A DNA stretch of 39,465 bases. Source: Nocardia carnea NBRC 14403. Lineage in GTDB: Bacteria > Actinomycetota > Actinomycetes > Mycobacteriales > Mycobacteriaceae. A program made the translations under genes and the position numbers. Below the pieces are notes generated by a model that was not told where the DNA came from, made no database searches, and worked only from the letters and a program-made list of their open reading frames with translations. The stretch spans positions 1 to 39,465 of the forward strand of contig NZ_BAFV01000028.1 of NCBI RefSeq assembly GCF_000308515.1. Direction: 5' to 3'. Below, piece by piece: positions 1 to 9,070 of the stretch (its first letter is position 1; each line of letters opens with the position of its first letter).

Positions 1-5
1 CTTTC

Positions 6-40
6 ACGAAAGGGGACCCAGATTCTGGGTCCCCTTTCGT
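6..40 (+). terminator. Strong intrinsic-type hairpin ending an upstream gene
   Basis: A perfect 16-bp inverted repeat (positions 6-21 and 25-40) with a 3-base ATT loop reads as ACGAAAGGGGACCCAG paired with its reverse complement. It lies before the first gene, so it most likely ends a transcript that begins left of the window. There is no long T-run, which is common for actinobacterial terminators. Confidence 0.75.
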
Positions 41-135
41 CGTTTCTGTACGGGATTTCTACCCGTTAGACTTGTGGTGAGTACATGCTCACCGTTATCG
101 ATTCACCTGATTTCCATTTGAGAGAGGGATCCGCC

Positions 136-1572
136 GTGCCGGAACAGAGCGATGGCCGGAAACCGTTCCGGCGTAATTCTTCCGGGACGGGGAACGGGTT
201 CCGGCGGGCCGGTGAGGGCGGGGATGCGCCTCGTTCCGGCAGCGACAAACCCGGGGACGGCCGGTCGGCCGGCGGTGGACGCGGAAATTTCCGGCGTGAG
301 GGCGGCCCATCCCGAGGTGATCGGAGCGCGGAACCGCAGGACCGTCGCGGCAGACCCGGAGCGGCCGGCGGCAGTGGGGCCGAGGACAACCGTGGGTCGT
401 TCCGCTCCGATCGCGGTTTTCGGCCCGACCGAGGCCGCCCGGAACGGCCGGGGCCGGCGGGAGAACGTGGCACCAGGCCCGGTGGATCCGATGATCGCGG
501 TCGTTTCCGTGGCGATGATTCGCGCGGTGGCCGATACGGCGAGGGTCCGCGCGGCGGACGTGACGAAGCACGGGGTTTCGGCAGTCGTGGCCCTCGGGCC
601 GGTGGGGAGAAGCCCGGCCGCGGATCTGGGGAGCGAAGCGATTACCGACCTTCGGACCGCACCGACAATGGCGGTGGCGACCGGGGGCGGCGCGACTTCG
701 GCGGACGCGGTGGACCGCGCGCCGGTTCCGATGATCGCCGGTTCGGTTCCCGTGGCGGGGCCGACCGCGCTGACCGCGGGCCCGGCCGGGGGAATGAGGC
801 GGGTGCGTCATCGGCCCCATCGCGGGACAGTAGTCCGGGAGGGCCGCGCCGTCGGGGCGGCGAGGGCGCGGCCCGGGGAGCCGACCGCCGGCCACCGCGT
901 CCGGACGAGCCGGATCTACCCGAAAACGTCCAGGCCAGCGATCTGGATTCGACCATCCGGCGTGACCTGCTGAGTCTCGACAAGGGCAATGCGGAAACCG
1001 TGGCACGTCATCTGGCCATGGCGGCACAACTACTCGACGATGATCCACGACTTGCCCTGGCGCATGCGCGGGCAGCTCGGCAGCGGGCGGGCCGGATCGC
1101 GGTGGTCCGGGAGACGGCCGGTGTGGTGGCCTACCACGCCGGTGAGTGGGCCGAGGCATTGTCGGAGCTGCGTGCCGCGCGGCGGATGGCGGGCGGCACG
1201 GGGCTGCTCGCGGTCATGGCCGACTGCGAACGCGGACTGGGTAGGCCCGAGCGTGCGATCGAGATCGGCCGCAGTGACGAAGCCCGGTCGCTGACCGGCG
1301 ACGACGCGATCGAGCTCCGTATCGTCGTCGCGGGTGCGCGGATGGACCTGGGAGAGTACGACCAGGCCGTGGTCACCTTGCAAACCTCCGACCTCGACCC
1401 GGCTCGCACCGGATCCGGGCCGGCGCGGCTTTTCTACGCCTACGCCGACGCGCTGGTCGCGGCCGGGCGTACCGATGAGGGCCTGACCTGGTTCTTCAAT
1501 GCCGCGGCGGCTGACCTCGATGGTGAAACCGATGCCGAAGAGCGTGCTGCGGAACTGACCGGGGGTTCCTGA
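136..1572 (+). CDS. TPR-type protein with long Arg/Gly-rich N-terminus (Rv1691-like)
   Basis: About 478 residues. Roughly residues 1-260 are low complexity and rich in Arg, Gly, Asp and Ser (repeated GGR, RGD, FRGD and DRG patterns), so probably disordered. The C-terminal 210 residues are Ala/Leu-rich helices in tetratricopeptide style (DPRLALAHARAA, EWAEALSELRAARR, GLGRPERAIEIG, YDQAVVTL), suggesting a protein-protein scaffold. It stands where Rv1691 stands in M. tuberculosis, upstream of the HAD phosphatase, but Rv1691 is much shorter, so the basic tail is an extension. GTG 136 is chosen because GAGAGAGGG precedes it by 7 bases. An in-frame ATG at 85 is possible. The function is not known; the RG-rich tail would suit nucleic-acid binding, which is inference. 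Confidence 0.85.
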   Translation: MPEQSDGRKPFRRNSSGTGNGFRRAGEGGDAPRSGSDKPGDGRSAGGGRGNFRREGGPSRGDRSAEPQDRRGRPGAAGGSGAEDNRGSFRSDRGFRPDRGRPERPGPAGERGTRPGGSDDRGRFRGDDSRGGRYGEGPRGGRDEARGFGSRGPRAGGEKPGRGSGERSDYRPSDRTDNGGGDRGRRDFGGRGGPRAGSDDRRFGSRGGADRADRGPGRGNEAGASSAPSRDSSPGGPRRRGGEGAARGADRRPPRPDEPDLPENVQASDLDSTIRRDLLSLDKGNAETVARHLAMAAQLLDDDPRLALAHARAARQRAGRIAVVRETAGVVAYHAGEWAEALSELRAARRMAGGTGLLAVMADCERGLGRPERAIEIGRSDEARSLTGDDAIELRIVVAGARMDLGEYDQAVVTLQTSDLDPARTGSGPARLFYAYADALVAAGRTDEGLTWFFNAAAADLDGETDAEERAAELTGGS

Positions 1573-1979
1573 CAACAGCGCAGCCGGTGTCGAGCTTCCG
1601 GACATCCGGGTCGGCGGTGGGCGGCACACTGCCTGCACGCTGGTCGAGGGGAACTGTCGCCGCGATCTGCTGCGGGCTCTAGGACGTCGACTCGTGCTCG
1701 ACAGCGTGACAGTGCTGTCGAAGCAGGGCCGACAGCGGGCTCTCGGGGCGAGGCCGGATTCACCCGGCGCCACCGGACTCGCCAGAAGTCACCGAGTGGG
1801 CGACCATGCCGATGCGTGATCGCAAGACAGTGCCCGTGTCGGAAACTTCGCTGCCGGGAGCCGGCTGAACGGACGGCCGGATGGAGCAACGCTGTATGCG
1901 GTGCCCCGACGTTTCGGCACGGATCCGGACTATAGGCAGGGTGGCGGCTGTCCGACGTTCCTCCGTGTCGGGCCGGGGA
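1573..1979. other. Intergenic stretch without a convincing gene
   Basis: These 407 bases lie between the convergent TPR and GyrI-like genes. Open frames exist on both strands, but none has actinobacterial-looking protein composition, a ribosome-binding site or a recognisable motif. No strong hairpin was seen. Confidence 0.6.
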
Positions 1980-2468
1980 TCATGCCGGTGTGATGGACCA
2001 GTTGAGTTCCGTGCGCAGATCGGCGGGGTCCATATCAGGGTGCGGCTCGGTGACGTAGACCTCCCACCTGGTGCTGCCCGGGGCCAGGTCTCGCGCGGTG
2101 ATCCAGGAGTGCAGCCGGTCCCAGCTCTGTTCCAGTCCGTCGAAGGACCCGTAGTGCACGAGGTGAGCCGTTCGCCCGGAGGGGAGCACGCCGGGTACGA
2201 CGTCGGTGTCCGGCCGAATCAGGCGATCGACCGGGAAACCTACGGTGATTTCCATGGTTTGCTCGCCGGCGATGCCGTAGATCGCGAGGGCGGGGCCGGT
2301 GATAGTCGCTGGCTGGGCGTCGAGTACAGCGGCTAGACGTCCGAACGAGGTATCGAAGAAAGTGCGGATCTCGTCCGGAGTTACTCGACCGTGGACTACC
2401 GCGAGATTCACTTCGGTGACTTCCAGAAGATCCGGTTCGGTGCTCTGAGCAAGGGGTTCGTCGACCAC
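1980..2468 (-). CDS. GyrI-like effector-binding domain protein
   Basis: 162 residues, matching the stand-alone GyrI-like / AraC effector-binding (SOUL-like alpha/beta) fold. An N-terminal strand after the VTEVNLAVVHGRV segment is followed by a helix with FFDTSFGRLAAVL, then ALAIYGI, MEITVGFPVD, the characteristic HYGSFDGLEQSWDRLHSWI helix and a WEVYVTEPHPDMDPADLRTEL tail. The family binds small hydrophobic or cationic molecules, and some members have hydrolase or drug-sequestering roles. There is no DNA-binding domain. GTG 2468 is preceded by GGAGG. It has no counterpart at this place in M. tuberculosis, so it looks like an insertion between the Rv1691- and Rv1692-like genes. The ligand is unknown. 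Confidence 0.8.
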   Translation of the reverse strand: MVDEPLAQSTEPDLLEVTEVNLAVVHGRVTPDEIRTFFDTSFGRLAAVLDAQPATITGPALAIYGIAGEQTMEITVGFPVDRLIRPDTDVVPGVLPSGRTAHLVHYGSFDGLEQSWDRLHSWITARDLAPGSTRWEVYVTEPHPDMDPADLRTELNWSITPA

Positions 2469-2595
2469 ATGTCCTCCACGGTGGGTAGGCGGTCGCGCGG
2501 ATCGCGACCGCGTAGGTTGTCGCTGTTAGGACGTTGTTCTTCGCCCGGAATCATCGCTGTGCGGGTCGCCGGATCAGCGGCCCACGACCATTCTC

Positions 2596-2759
2596 GCGTC
2601 CGTGCGTCCGTGCGTCCGTGCGTCCGTGCGTCCGTGCGTCCGTGCGTCCGTGCGTCCGTGCGTCCGTGCGTCCGTGCGTCCGTGCGTCCGTGCGTCCGTG
2701 CGTCCGTGCGTCCGTGCGTCCGTGCGTCCGTGCGTCCGTGCGTCCGTGCGTCCGTGCGT
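2596..2759. repeat. Perfect 8-bp tandem array, GCGTCCGT x 20.5
   Basis: Twenty exact copies of GCGTCCGT plus a GCGT half copy run without a single mismatch, ending at GCGTG. It is a microsatellite-like array between the GyrI-like gene (start 2468, minus) and the phosphatase gene (start 2823, plus). Because 8 is not a multiple of 3 and the unit lacks stops, all frames stay open through it and give spurious Arg/Val/Ser/Pro/Cys repeats. Copy number is likely to vary by slippage and could change the spacing of regulatory elements in front of the phosphatase gene. Confidence 0.97.
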
Positions 2760-2822
2760 GGAGTGCCCGTCGGGCAGTGGAAGGGGAGGACGTAGGGTCC
2801 GAGTGTGCGGGAAGCGAGTGGA

Positions 2823-3704
2823 ATGCGGTTGCGGGACGGGTACGAGGCGCTGCTGCTGGATCTGGACGGGACGCTGTATCGCGGGTCCGCGGTGATCGCG
2901 GGCGGGCCGGCGGAACTTGCCGGTGGCGGGCAGCGGCTGGTCTACGTCACCAATAATGCGAGTCGCGCGGCGGGCTCGGTGGCCGCTCACCTCGCCGAAA
3001 TGGGGTACCCGGCTGCGGAAACCGATGTGGTGACCAGTGCGCAGGCTGCGGTGCGGCTACTCGCCGGCCGGGTCGAGCAGGGAGCGGAGGTGCTGGTCGT
3101 CGGTACCGACGATCTGGCGGCCGAGGTGAAGGCGGCGGGGTTGCAGCCGGTGCGGCGGGCTACGGAATCCGTGGCGGCGGTAGTCCAGGGACATTCCCCG
3201 CAGACCGCGTGGTCCGATCTGGCCGAAGCGTCGTACGCATTGCGGGCGGGCGCGGTGTGGGTGGCTGCGAACACCGACAAGACCCTGCCGAACGAACGGG
3301 GCCTGGCGCCCGGTAACGGTGCCATGGTTGCGGCATTGCGTGCCGCTTCGGACCGGGAACCGGTGGTGGCGGGTAAACCCTATGCTCCGCTGCTGGAGAA
3401 CGCCTTGGAGCGGGCCGGGACCCGCGCCGCGCTGGTGGTGGGTGACCGGCTCGACACCGATATCGACGGCGCCGAGAACGTGGCGGTGGACTCATTGCTG
3501 GTGCTTACCGGCGTCAGCACGATCGAGGAACTGACCGGGTTGCCCACGCACCGGTGGCCGACCTATATCGCCGGCAGCCTGGCAGCGTTGAACAGTGCGC
3601 CGGTGCCCTGCGATACCGGCGACCCCGCCGCCGTCAGGAATGAACTGGACGCACGGCCGGATCGGGCGTTGAGGGTACGCGCGCCCCGTTCGGAAATCCG
3701 ATAG
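2823..3704 (+). CDS. HAD-family phosphatase, glycerol-3-phosphate phosphatase-like (Rv1692-like)
   Basis: 293 residues with all HAD motifs: DxDGT (D13, D15) in LLLDLDGTLYRG, the VTNNAS motif II, the Lys of VAGKPY, and GDRLDTDIDGA as motif IV. The VTNN and AGKP contexts place it in the NagD/PGP (class IIA) group. M. tuberculosis Rv1692, which heads the same gene order, dephosphorylates glycerol-3-phosphate, so a role in recycling polar heads of phospholipids is likely. The protein stops soon after the HAD core and lacks most of the C-terminal domain of about 70 residues present in Rv1692. ATG 2823 matches family starts; GTG 2805 is in frame. The 3' end is 13 bases from the next gene, in line with an operon through recN. 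Confidence 0.88.
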   Translation: MRLRDGYEALLLDLDGTLYRGSAVIAGGPAELAGGGQRLVYVTNNASRAAGSVAAHLAEMGYPAAETDVVTSAQAAVRLLAGRVEQGAEVLVVGTDDLAAEVKAAGLQPVRRATESVAAVVQGHSPQTAWSDLAEASYALRAGAVWVAANTDKTLPNERGLAPGNGAMVAALRAASDREPVVAGKPYAPLLENALERAGTRAALVVGDRLDTDIDGAENVAVDSLLVLTGVSTIEELTGLPTHRWPTYIAGSLAALNSAPVPCDTGDPAAVRNELDARPDRALRVRAPRSEIR

Positions 3705-3717
3705 CGTTGACCTCACG

Positions 3718-3993
3718 ATGACTACCCCGACTCCTCGCCCGAACACCCCCGGTGCCGCCCGGGTGCCGTTGCCCGGTCAGCATCTGCCCGGCGCGACCGG
3801 CCACGGCGACCTCGCCGATCCGGACAAGATCCGCGCCGAAGTTCGTGAACTGCTCGCCGAACTCGCCGGTCGGCCCGCCGGCAGCGCACCGGGGGACGAA
3901 TCCGCCGGAACCGACCTGGCCCGCCGCGCGCATATCCTGGAACAGGCACACGAGGTGCTGGTCCAGGCTCTGGCGACGGTGGACAAGATCTGA
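3718..3993 (+). CDS. Small conserved protein upstream of tlyA (Rv1693-like)
   Basis: 91 residues. A Pro-rich start is followed by two likely helices (DKIRAEVRELLAEL and ARRAHILEQAHEVLVQAL) that could form a helical hairpin or coiled coil. It is in the position of the small Rv1693 protein and its stop is one base before the tlyA GTG, so translation is probably coupled. No enzyme motif, signal peptide or membrane segment is present. Function unknown. Confidence 0.82.
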   Translation: MTTPTPRPNTPGAARVPLPGQHLPGATGHGDLADPDKIRAEVRELLAELAGRPAGSAPGDESAGTDLARRAHILEQAHEVLVQALATVDKI

Positions 3994-3994
3994 G

Positions 3995-4816
3995 GTGGCC
4001 AGGCGGGCGCGGGTGGATGCGGAATTGGTCCGCCGCGGATTGGCGCGGTCACGCGATCATGCCGTGGAACTGATCGGTGCCGGGCGGGTCCTGATCAACG
4101 GTGCGGTGGCGGTGAAACCGGCGACCGCGGTGGAAACCGCGACACCCTTGGTGGTCAAGGAACAGGTCGACGAGGTGGCCTGGGCGTCGCGCGGGGCACA
4201 TAAACTGCTGGGCGCGCTGGACGCGTTCGAACCGCGGGGCCTGGCGATAGCGGACCGGCGCTGCCTGGATGCCGGGGCATCGACCGGCGGGTTCACCGAT
4301 GTGCTGCTCAGTCGTGGGGCGCGGGAAGTGGTGGCCGCCGATGTCGGCTACGGACAGTTGGTGTGGCGGTTGCAGACCGACGATCGCGTGCACGTCCTCG
4401 ACCGGACCAATGTTCGCTCGCTGACACCGGACGGTATCGGAGGGCCGGTGGACCTGGTGGTCGCCGATCTGTCGTTCATTTCGCTGGCACTGGTCCTGCC
4501 CGCGCTGGCGGCGTGCACCGTCCCCGGCGCCGATCTGGTGCCGATGGTGAAACCGCAGTTCGAGGTCGGTAAGGAACGTGTGGGGTCGGGCGGCGTGGTC
4601 CGGGATCCGCAGTTGCGGGCGGAGGCGGTATGCGCGGTGGCCGCTACGGCCGCCGGACTCGGGCTGCGGACAATCGGGGTGGTGGCGAGCCCCCTACCGG
4701 GGCCCTCCGGGAATGTCGAATACTTTCTGTGGCTGCGCCGGGAGGAGATATCCGGCGATTCGGCCGGCGAGGTGGCGGAGATGGTGCGGCTGGCCGTCGA
4801 AGAAGGCCCGCAATGA
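3995..4816 (+). CDS. tlyA: TlyA rRNA 2'-O-methyltransferase / haemolysin family
   Basis: 273 residues. An N-terminal S4 RNA-binding domain (residues about 1-60, with [19 protein letters not shown]) is joined to an FtsJ-type Rossmann methyltransferase with the SAM-binding [16 protein letters not shown] at about 90-105, [10 protein letters not shown], and [10 protein letters not shown] carrying a catalytic Lys. TlyA of mycobacteria 2'-O-methylates 16S and 23S rRNA cytidines, which is needed for capreomycin and viomycin sensitivity. GTG 3995 starts one base after the preceding stop and gives the usual family N-terminus ([19 protein letters not shown]). The stop overlaps the NAD kinase start as ATGA. 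Gene order matches Rv1694. Confidence 0.96.
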   Translation: MARRARVDAELVRRGLARSRDHAVELIGAGRVLINGAVAVKPATAVETATPLVVKEQVDEVAWASRGAHKLLGALDAFEPRGLAIADRRCLDAGASTGGFTDVLLSRGAREVVAADVGYGQLVWRLQTDDRVHVLDRTNVRSLTPDGIGGPVDLVVADLSFISLALVLPALAACTVPGADLVPMVKPQFEVGKERVGSGGVVRDPQLRAEAVCAVAATAAGLGLRTIGVVASPLPGPSGNVEYFLWLRREEISGDSAGEVAEMVRLAVEEGPQ

Positions 4817-5787
4817 ACGCGGATACGCCCCGGGCCAGGGATATTCTGCTGGTATCGCATCCGGGTCGCGCCGAGATCAGCGAAACGGCGCATCGGGTGG
4901 CGAAGATCTGCGCGGAAGCCGGGATCGGGTTGCGAGTGCTCGCCGACGAGGCCTACAGCACGCGGTTCGAGTCCGGTGCCGAACCGGTCACCGAACCCGG
5001 GGGCTATCCGGTGCAGGTGGTGGCGCACGAGCCGGATGCGGCGCTGGGCTGTGAGATGGTCCTCGCGCTCGGCGGTGACGGCACACTGCTGCGAGCCGCG
5101 GAACTGGCCCGGCACGTCACCGTTCCGGTGCTCGGGATCAATCTGGGCCGTATCGGTTTTCTCACCGAAGCCGAGGCCGAACATCTCGACGAAGCGCTCG
5201 CACAGGTGGTCCGCCGCGACTACCGGGTCGAGGAGCGGATGACCATCGATGTCAGTGTCCGGATCGATGACGAGATCATCGAGCGCGGCTGGGCATTGAA
5301 CGAGGCGAGTATCGAGAACGCCGCTCGGATGGGTGTCCTCGAAGTGGTACTGGAAGTCGACGGGCGGCCGGTGTCGTCCTACGGGTGTGACGGAATTCTT
5401 GTCGCGACCCCTACCGGTTCCACCGCATACGCTTTCTCCGCCGGGGGGCCGGTGGTGTGGCCGGAACTGGAAGCGCTGCTGGTGATTCCGAGCAATGCGC
5501 ATGCCCTGTTCGCCCGGCCGCTGGTGACCAGCCCGGACTCCAGGATCGCGGTCGAATCCGTTGCCACCGGCCATGATGCGATAGTTTTCCTGGATGGCAG
5601 GCGCACCCTCGCATTGCCGCGAGGCGGCCGGGTCGAAGCGATCCGTGGTGCCGAGCCGGTGCGGTGGGTGCGGCTGGATTCCGCGCCGTTCGCGGACCGG
5701 ATGGTGCGCAAGTTCGAGCTGCCGGTAACTGGTTGGCGGGGCCGGCGGCGAACGGAGGGCACACGTGCTGACAGAGATACGAATTGA
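4813..5787 (+). CDS. nadK: NAD kinase
   Basis: 324 residues. It carries the NAD-kinase signature [11 protein letters not shown] (87-97), [10 protein letters not shown], the NE motif in [13 protein letters not shown], and [16 protein letters not shown]. The enzyme phosphorylates NAD to NADP using ATP or polyphosphate and is the source of NADP. About 25 Arg-rich residues follow the conserved C-terminus and exist because the reading frame overlaps recN by 23 bases. The ATG overlaps the tlyA stop (ATGA). Same place as Rv1695 (ppnK) in M. tuberculosis. Confidence 0.96.
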   Translation: MNADTPRARDILLVSHPGRAEISETAHRVAKICAEAGIGLRVLADEAYSTRFESGAEPVTEPGGYPVQVVAHEPDAALGCEMVLALGGDGTLLRAAELARHVTVPVLGINLGRIGFLTEAEAEHLDEALAQVVRRDYRVEERMTIDVSVRIDDEIIERGWALNEASIENAARMGVLEVVLEVDGRPVSSYGCDGILVATPTGSTAYAFSAGGPVVWPELEALLVIPSNAHALFARPLVTSPDSRIAVESVATGHDAIVFLDGRRTLALPRGGRVEAIRGAEPVRWVRLDSAPFADRMVRKFELPVTGWRGRRRTEGTRADRDTN

Positions 5788-7537
5788 CGGACTGGGCGTT
5801 ATCTCCACGGCCACCGCGCAATTCCACGAAGGGCTGACGGTGCTCACCGGTGAAACCGGGGCGGGCAAAACCATGGTGGTCACCAGTCTGCACCTGCTCA
5901 GCGGGGCGCGGGCGGATGCCGGCCGGGTACGGCTCGGTGCGAACCGCGCGGTAGTGGAGGGCCGGTTCACCCTCGGCGAGGTGAACGACACCGCGCGCGG
6001 TGACGCGGAGCAGGTTCTGGAAGCGGCAGCGGCCGTTGCGGATGACGACGGTACGGTGATCGCGATCCGCACGGTGGGCAGCGACGGCCGGTCCCGGGCG
6101 CATCTGGGGGGTCGCGGGGTGCCGGCGTCGGTGCTGGCGGATTTCACCGCACCGTTGCTGACCGTGCACGGGCAGAACGACCAATTGCGGTTGCAGCGGC
6201 CCGAACAGCAGTTGCGGGCGCTGGACCAGTTCGCGGACGCGGTGGTGGGGCCGCTGTTGCGCGAATACACCGACCATCGGCGGGCCTGGCTGGACGCGCG
6301 GAATGCGTTGCTGGAACGTACGGCGCGCAGCCGGGAGATGGCGGCCGAAGCGGAACGCCTCACCCAGGCGCTCGCCGAAATCGAGGCGATCGCACCCGAA
6401 CCGGGTGAGGACGAACGCCTGGTCGCGGAGATCCGCCGGCTCAGCGATCTGGATTCGCTGCGGGAAGCAGCGGCCACGGCGCACGAGGCGCTGGCCGGAC
6501 CGGACGACGATCCGGGGGAGAACGCCGGCGCCCTGGATGCGCTGGGGGTCGCGCGGTCGCGAGTCGAAGGTTCCGAGGATCCGGAGCTGGCGGCGCTGGG
6601 ACCGCGGCTGGCCGACGCGATCGCGGTGGTGGTGGACCTGACCACGGAATTGAGCGGGTACCTGTCGGATCTGCCGTCGGACCCTGGTGCGCTGGATTCG
6701 ATGTTGACCCGGCAGGCCGAGTTGAAATCGCTGACCCGTAAATACGCGCCCGATATCGACGGGGTGCTCGCCTGGGCCGATGAGGCGCGGACGAAGCTGG
6801 AATCGCTGGATGTCTCCGAGGAGGCGCTGGCGGCGCTGACAGCGGAGGTCGATGCGGGCGCGGATCGGGTGCGGGCCGTGGCGGTGAAATTATCGCAGGC
6901 GCGTACTACGGCGGCCGGTGAGCTGGCTGCGGCGGTGAGCGAGGAACTCGGCGGGCTGGCGATGGGGAAGGCACGGTTGGATGTCGAGGTCCGCCCGGTG
7001 CCGGCCGGGCCGCAGGATTCGGCGCCGCTGCTGATCGACGGCACCGAACTCCATGCCGGGCCCGCCGGGGTGGATGAGGTGGAGTTACGGCTGGCCGCGC
7101 ATTCCGGCGCGCAGTCGCTGCCGTTGAACAAGAGCGCCTCCGGCGGTGAGCTGTCCCGGGTGATGCTGGCGCTCGAGGTGGTGCTGGCGGGGAACGAACA
7201 CGGCGTGACGATGGTGTTCGACGAGGTCGACGCCGGTGTCGGTGGCCGGGCCGCGGTCGAGATCGGCCGCCGGTTGTCCCGGCTGGCCCGCACTCATCAG
7301 GTGATCGTGGTGACCCATTTGGCGCAGGTCGCGGCATTCGCCGATACACATCTGGTGGTGAACAAATCCGATGACGGTGAAGGCGCCGTGGATTCGGGGG
7401 TCCGGGCGCTGACCCAGGACGAGCGGATCGTGGAACTCGCGCGGATGCTGGCCGGGCTCGACGACACCGAAACGGGTCGCGCGCACGCCTGGGAACTGCT
7501 CAATATCGCCCGCGCCGAACGGATGGCGGCGCGCTGA
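5765..7537 (+). CDS. recN: DNA repair protein RecN
   Basis: 590 residues, the normal length. SMC-like ATPase with a Walker A GETGAGKT at 29-36, [12 protein letters not shown], a long central coiled-coil region (about 170-430), the ABC signature [16 protein letters not shown] and Walker [13 protein letters not shown] followed by the [17 protein letters not shown] switch His. RecN helps hold and align DNA ends in double-strand-break repair. GTG 5765 lies inside the 3' end of the NAD kinase gene, so the two are co-translated. Equivalent of Rv1696. No SOS box was looked for successfully in this overlap, so expression probably follows the operon. Confidence 0.96.
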   Translation: MLTEIRIDGLGVISTATAQFHEGLTVLTGETGAGKTMVVTSLHLLSGARADAGRVRLGANRAVVEGRFTLGEVNDTARGDAEQVLEAAAAVADDDGTVIAIRTVGSDGRSRAHLGGRGVPASVLADFTAPLLTVHGQNDQLRLQRPEQQLRALDQFADAVVGPLLREYTDHRRAWLDARNALLERTARSREMAAEAERLTQALAEIEAIAPEPGEDERLVAEIRRLSDLDSLREAAATAHEALAGPDDDPGENAGALDALGVARSRVEGSEDPELAALGPRLADAIAVVVDLTTELSGYLSDLPSDPGALDSMLTRQAELKSLTRKYAPDIDGVLAWADEARTKLESLDVSEEALAALTAEVDAGADRVRAVAVKLSQARTTAAGELAAAVSEELGGLAMGKARLDVEVRPVPAGPQDSAPLLIDGTELHAGPAGVDEVELRLAAHSGAQSLPLNKSASGGELSRVMLALEVVLAGNEHGVTMVFDEVDAGVGGRAAVEIGRRLSRLARTHQVIVVTHLAQVAAFADTHLVVNKSDDGEGAVDSGVRALTQDERIVELARMLAGLDDTETGRAHAWELLNIARAERMAAR

Positions 7538-7781
7538 GTCACTCGGCTGCACGGGCGTCGTGATTCGCGTTGCGGAGTCCGGGTGCGATATCGGGAAACG
7601 CAGGTGTGTCAGGCCATCGGGTGCCCGGCCTATACGCCGTAGTCCGGCAGGGCGATCCGATCTCGAGACCCGCCTGTGTGATGGTGATCTGCTACTTTCA
7701 CAGCGCGCACCGGGATAACTCGCTCGGCCCGCCGCCGCTCGACGGAAACCGCGCGGCTTTGCCGGTAGGAGACGCGATTCG

Positions 7782-8372
7782 ATGACCACCGCCGAACACA
7801 ACGACGAGCCGTGTCGGCAAGGTGAACTCGTTCGGCCCGCGTCCCGGTGGTGGCGCATATCGATCGTGGTGATCACGCTGTCGGTGAGCGTCTGCTGCGT
7901 AGTGATCCTGTGGTTGCTGATGTCGGATGCCGCGTTTCCCGCGCTTGTGCTCGCAGGCTGGGTGCTGGTGTTGCTGGGTGCGTTGTGGCTGGTGATCGGG
8001 TTGTTCGGTGTGGTGCGCTACCGCCGTTACCGGTTGCTGCTCTTCGCGCCCGGCGCGGTCGTACTGACCTGTGCCCTGGTCTGGGCGGGCGTCCCCGGAA
8101 ACCTCGGATGGCGGATTTCCGGTGACAGCCTCGAACGCCTCGCGGCCGGTTGCGACGCCTCGGCCCACGGACGGTACGGCGTCTACACCATCACCTCCGT
8201 GGTGAAACGTGACGGGGGTTGCCTGCTCTACACCGATGGCGGTCTCATCGATCTCGTGGGGTTCGCCTACTTCCCGCACGGTGCACCCGGACAGGGTCCA
8301 CCTCGTCACGACGGCGATATCGGGTACACGCTGCTGGAAGGCAGCTGGTATCGGTTCGTCGAACAGTTCTGA
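7782..8372 (+). CDS. Hypothetical membrane protein with three N-terminal helices
   Basis: 196 residues. Three hydrophobic segments fall at about 24-47 (ISIVVITLSVSVCCVVILWLL), 51-77 (AFPALVLAGWVLVLLGALWLVIGLF) and 85-103 (LLLFAPGAVVLTCALVWAGV). They are followed by a polar C-terminal domain of about 90 residues with two Cys (GCDAS, GGCLLY) that may pair outside the cytoplasm. TAGGAGA lies 11 bases before ATG 7782. I do not recognise the family. It is not present between recN and steA in M. tuberculosis, so it is an addition to the locus. Confidence 0.72.
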   Translation: MTTAEHNDEPCRQGELVRPASRWWRISIVVITLSVSVCCVVILWLLMSDAAFPALVLAGWVLVLLGALWLVIGLFGVVRYRRYRLLLFAPGAVVLTCALVWAGVPGNLGWRISGDSLERLAAGCDASAHGRYGVYTITSVVKRDGGCLLYTDGGLIDLVGFAYFPHGAPGQGPPRHDGDIGYTLLEGSWYRFVEQF

Positions 8373-8373
8373 A

Positions 8374-8435
8374 CCACGACCGCCGGCCTGCCGGTCCGGG
8401 GCACCGAGCCGGCACCCGTGGCCGGCGGGCCGTGG
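8374..8435. terminator. Branched hairpin between convergent genes
   Basis: An outer stem CCGCCGGCC / GGCCGGCGG (8380-8388 with 8420-8428), extended by CCACG / CGTGG, encloses an inner stem TGCCGG / CCGGCA (8389-8394 with 8409-8414). It lies just after the membrane-protein stop and before the converging SRPBCC stop, so it could end both transcripts. GC-rich with no T-run, so the call rests on position and symmetry. Confidence 0.45.
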
Positions 8436-8468
8436 GACGCCCGCTGTGGGGTCAGCTGTTGTGACCGG

Positions 8469-8888
8469 TCAGCGGACGGCTTTGCGGGCGGCGGCGATGA
8501 ACTGATTGATGAGGCCCTTCAAGCCGACCTCCAGCGCCTTGGCAGGCACAGGGAGGGTGGGGTCGGAGGTCATGGTGTACACGACGCGGGTGCCGTTGCC
8601 GGCGTCGGCGAAGGTGATGACGCCGGTATGGCTTTTCACCGGAGCGCCCTTGACGATCTTGTATTCCATCCGTTCGTTCGGCACCAGGGCGGTGATCTCC
8701 TCGACCACGCCGACCGGTCCGACCCCGATCTTGTGCTGTGCGCCCACGCCCTCGCGTTCGGTCTCGCCCGGTCGGACGAGCGTGACATTCACGGCGAGGT
8801 ACGGGCTGATGCTCTCGCGGTCGGCGAACAGCCGGTACACGGTCGCCCGTGGGGCGGCGATCACGGTGTCGACGGTGGTGCTGGCCAT
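8469..8888 (-). CDS. SRPBCC-fold polyketide cyclase/START-like protein
   Basis: 139 residues with the SRPBCC (Bet v 1-like) layout. An initial strand and helix (TVDTVIAAPRATVYRLFADRE), the conserved middle strands (VGVVEEITALVPNERMEYKIVKG, HTGVITFADAGNGTRVVYTM) and a long C-terminal helix (AKALEVGLKGLINQFIAAARKAV) are all present. Such proteins bind lipophilic ligands in a deep cavity. Mycobacteria and nocardiae carry many paralogues of unknown ligand. ATG 8888 is chosen over an upstream in-frame Met because GAAGAGGAGA precedes it. It is transcribed against recN and steA. Confidence 0.85.
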   Translation of the reverse strand: MASTTVDTVIAAPRATVYRLFADRESISPYLAVNVTLVRPGETEREGVGAQHKIGVGPVGVVEEITALVPNERMEYKIVKGAPVKSHTGVITFADAGNGTRVVYTMTSDPTLPVPAKALEVGLKGLINQFIAAARKAVR

Positions 8889-9070
8889 GGCGTCTCCTCT
8901 TCGAATAGCTGTGCCCGGCAGCATACGGCGCGTGGGGTCCGGCTTCCGCGTGCAGCCGACCCGATAATGGCGCCTGCGGGTAGCTGCCCGATTGCTCGAG
9001 TGGGTGAATGGATGGCCGGTCAGCGGCGTGTCTCCACCGAAGGTTGAGGGTTTACCGACATCATCGCTAT

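Noticed and set aside
2596..2759. CRISPR array
   Set aside because: Repeats are contiguous 8-mers with no spacers and no cas genes are nearby.
2391..2990. Several frames on both strands encoding RPCVRASV- or THGRTDAR-type repeats
   Set aside because: They are translations of the 8-bp tandem array, which has no stop in any frame; no independent coding evidence exists.
4348..7293. A 981-codon open frame on the minus strand opposite tlyA, nadK and recN
   Set aside because: It is antisense to three strongly supported genes; its Ser/Arg/Pro/Ala-rich product has no motif. It is an effect of high GC content.
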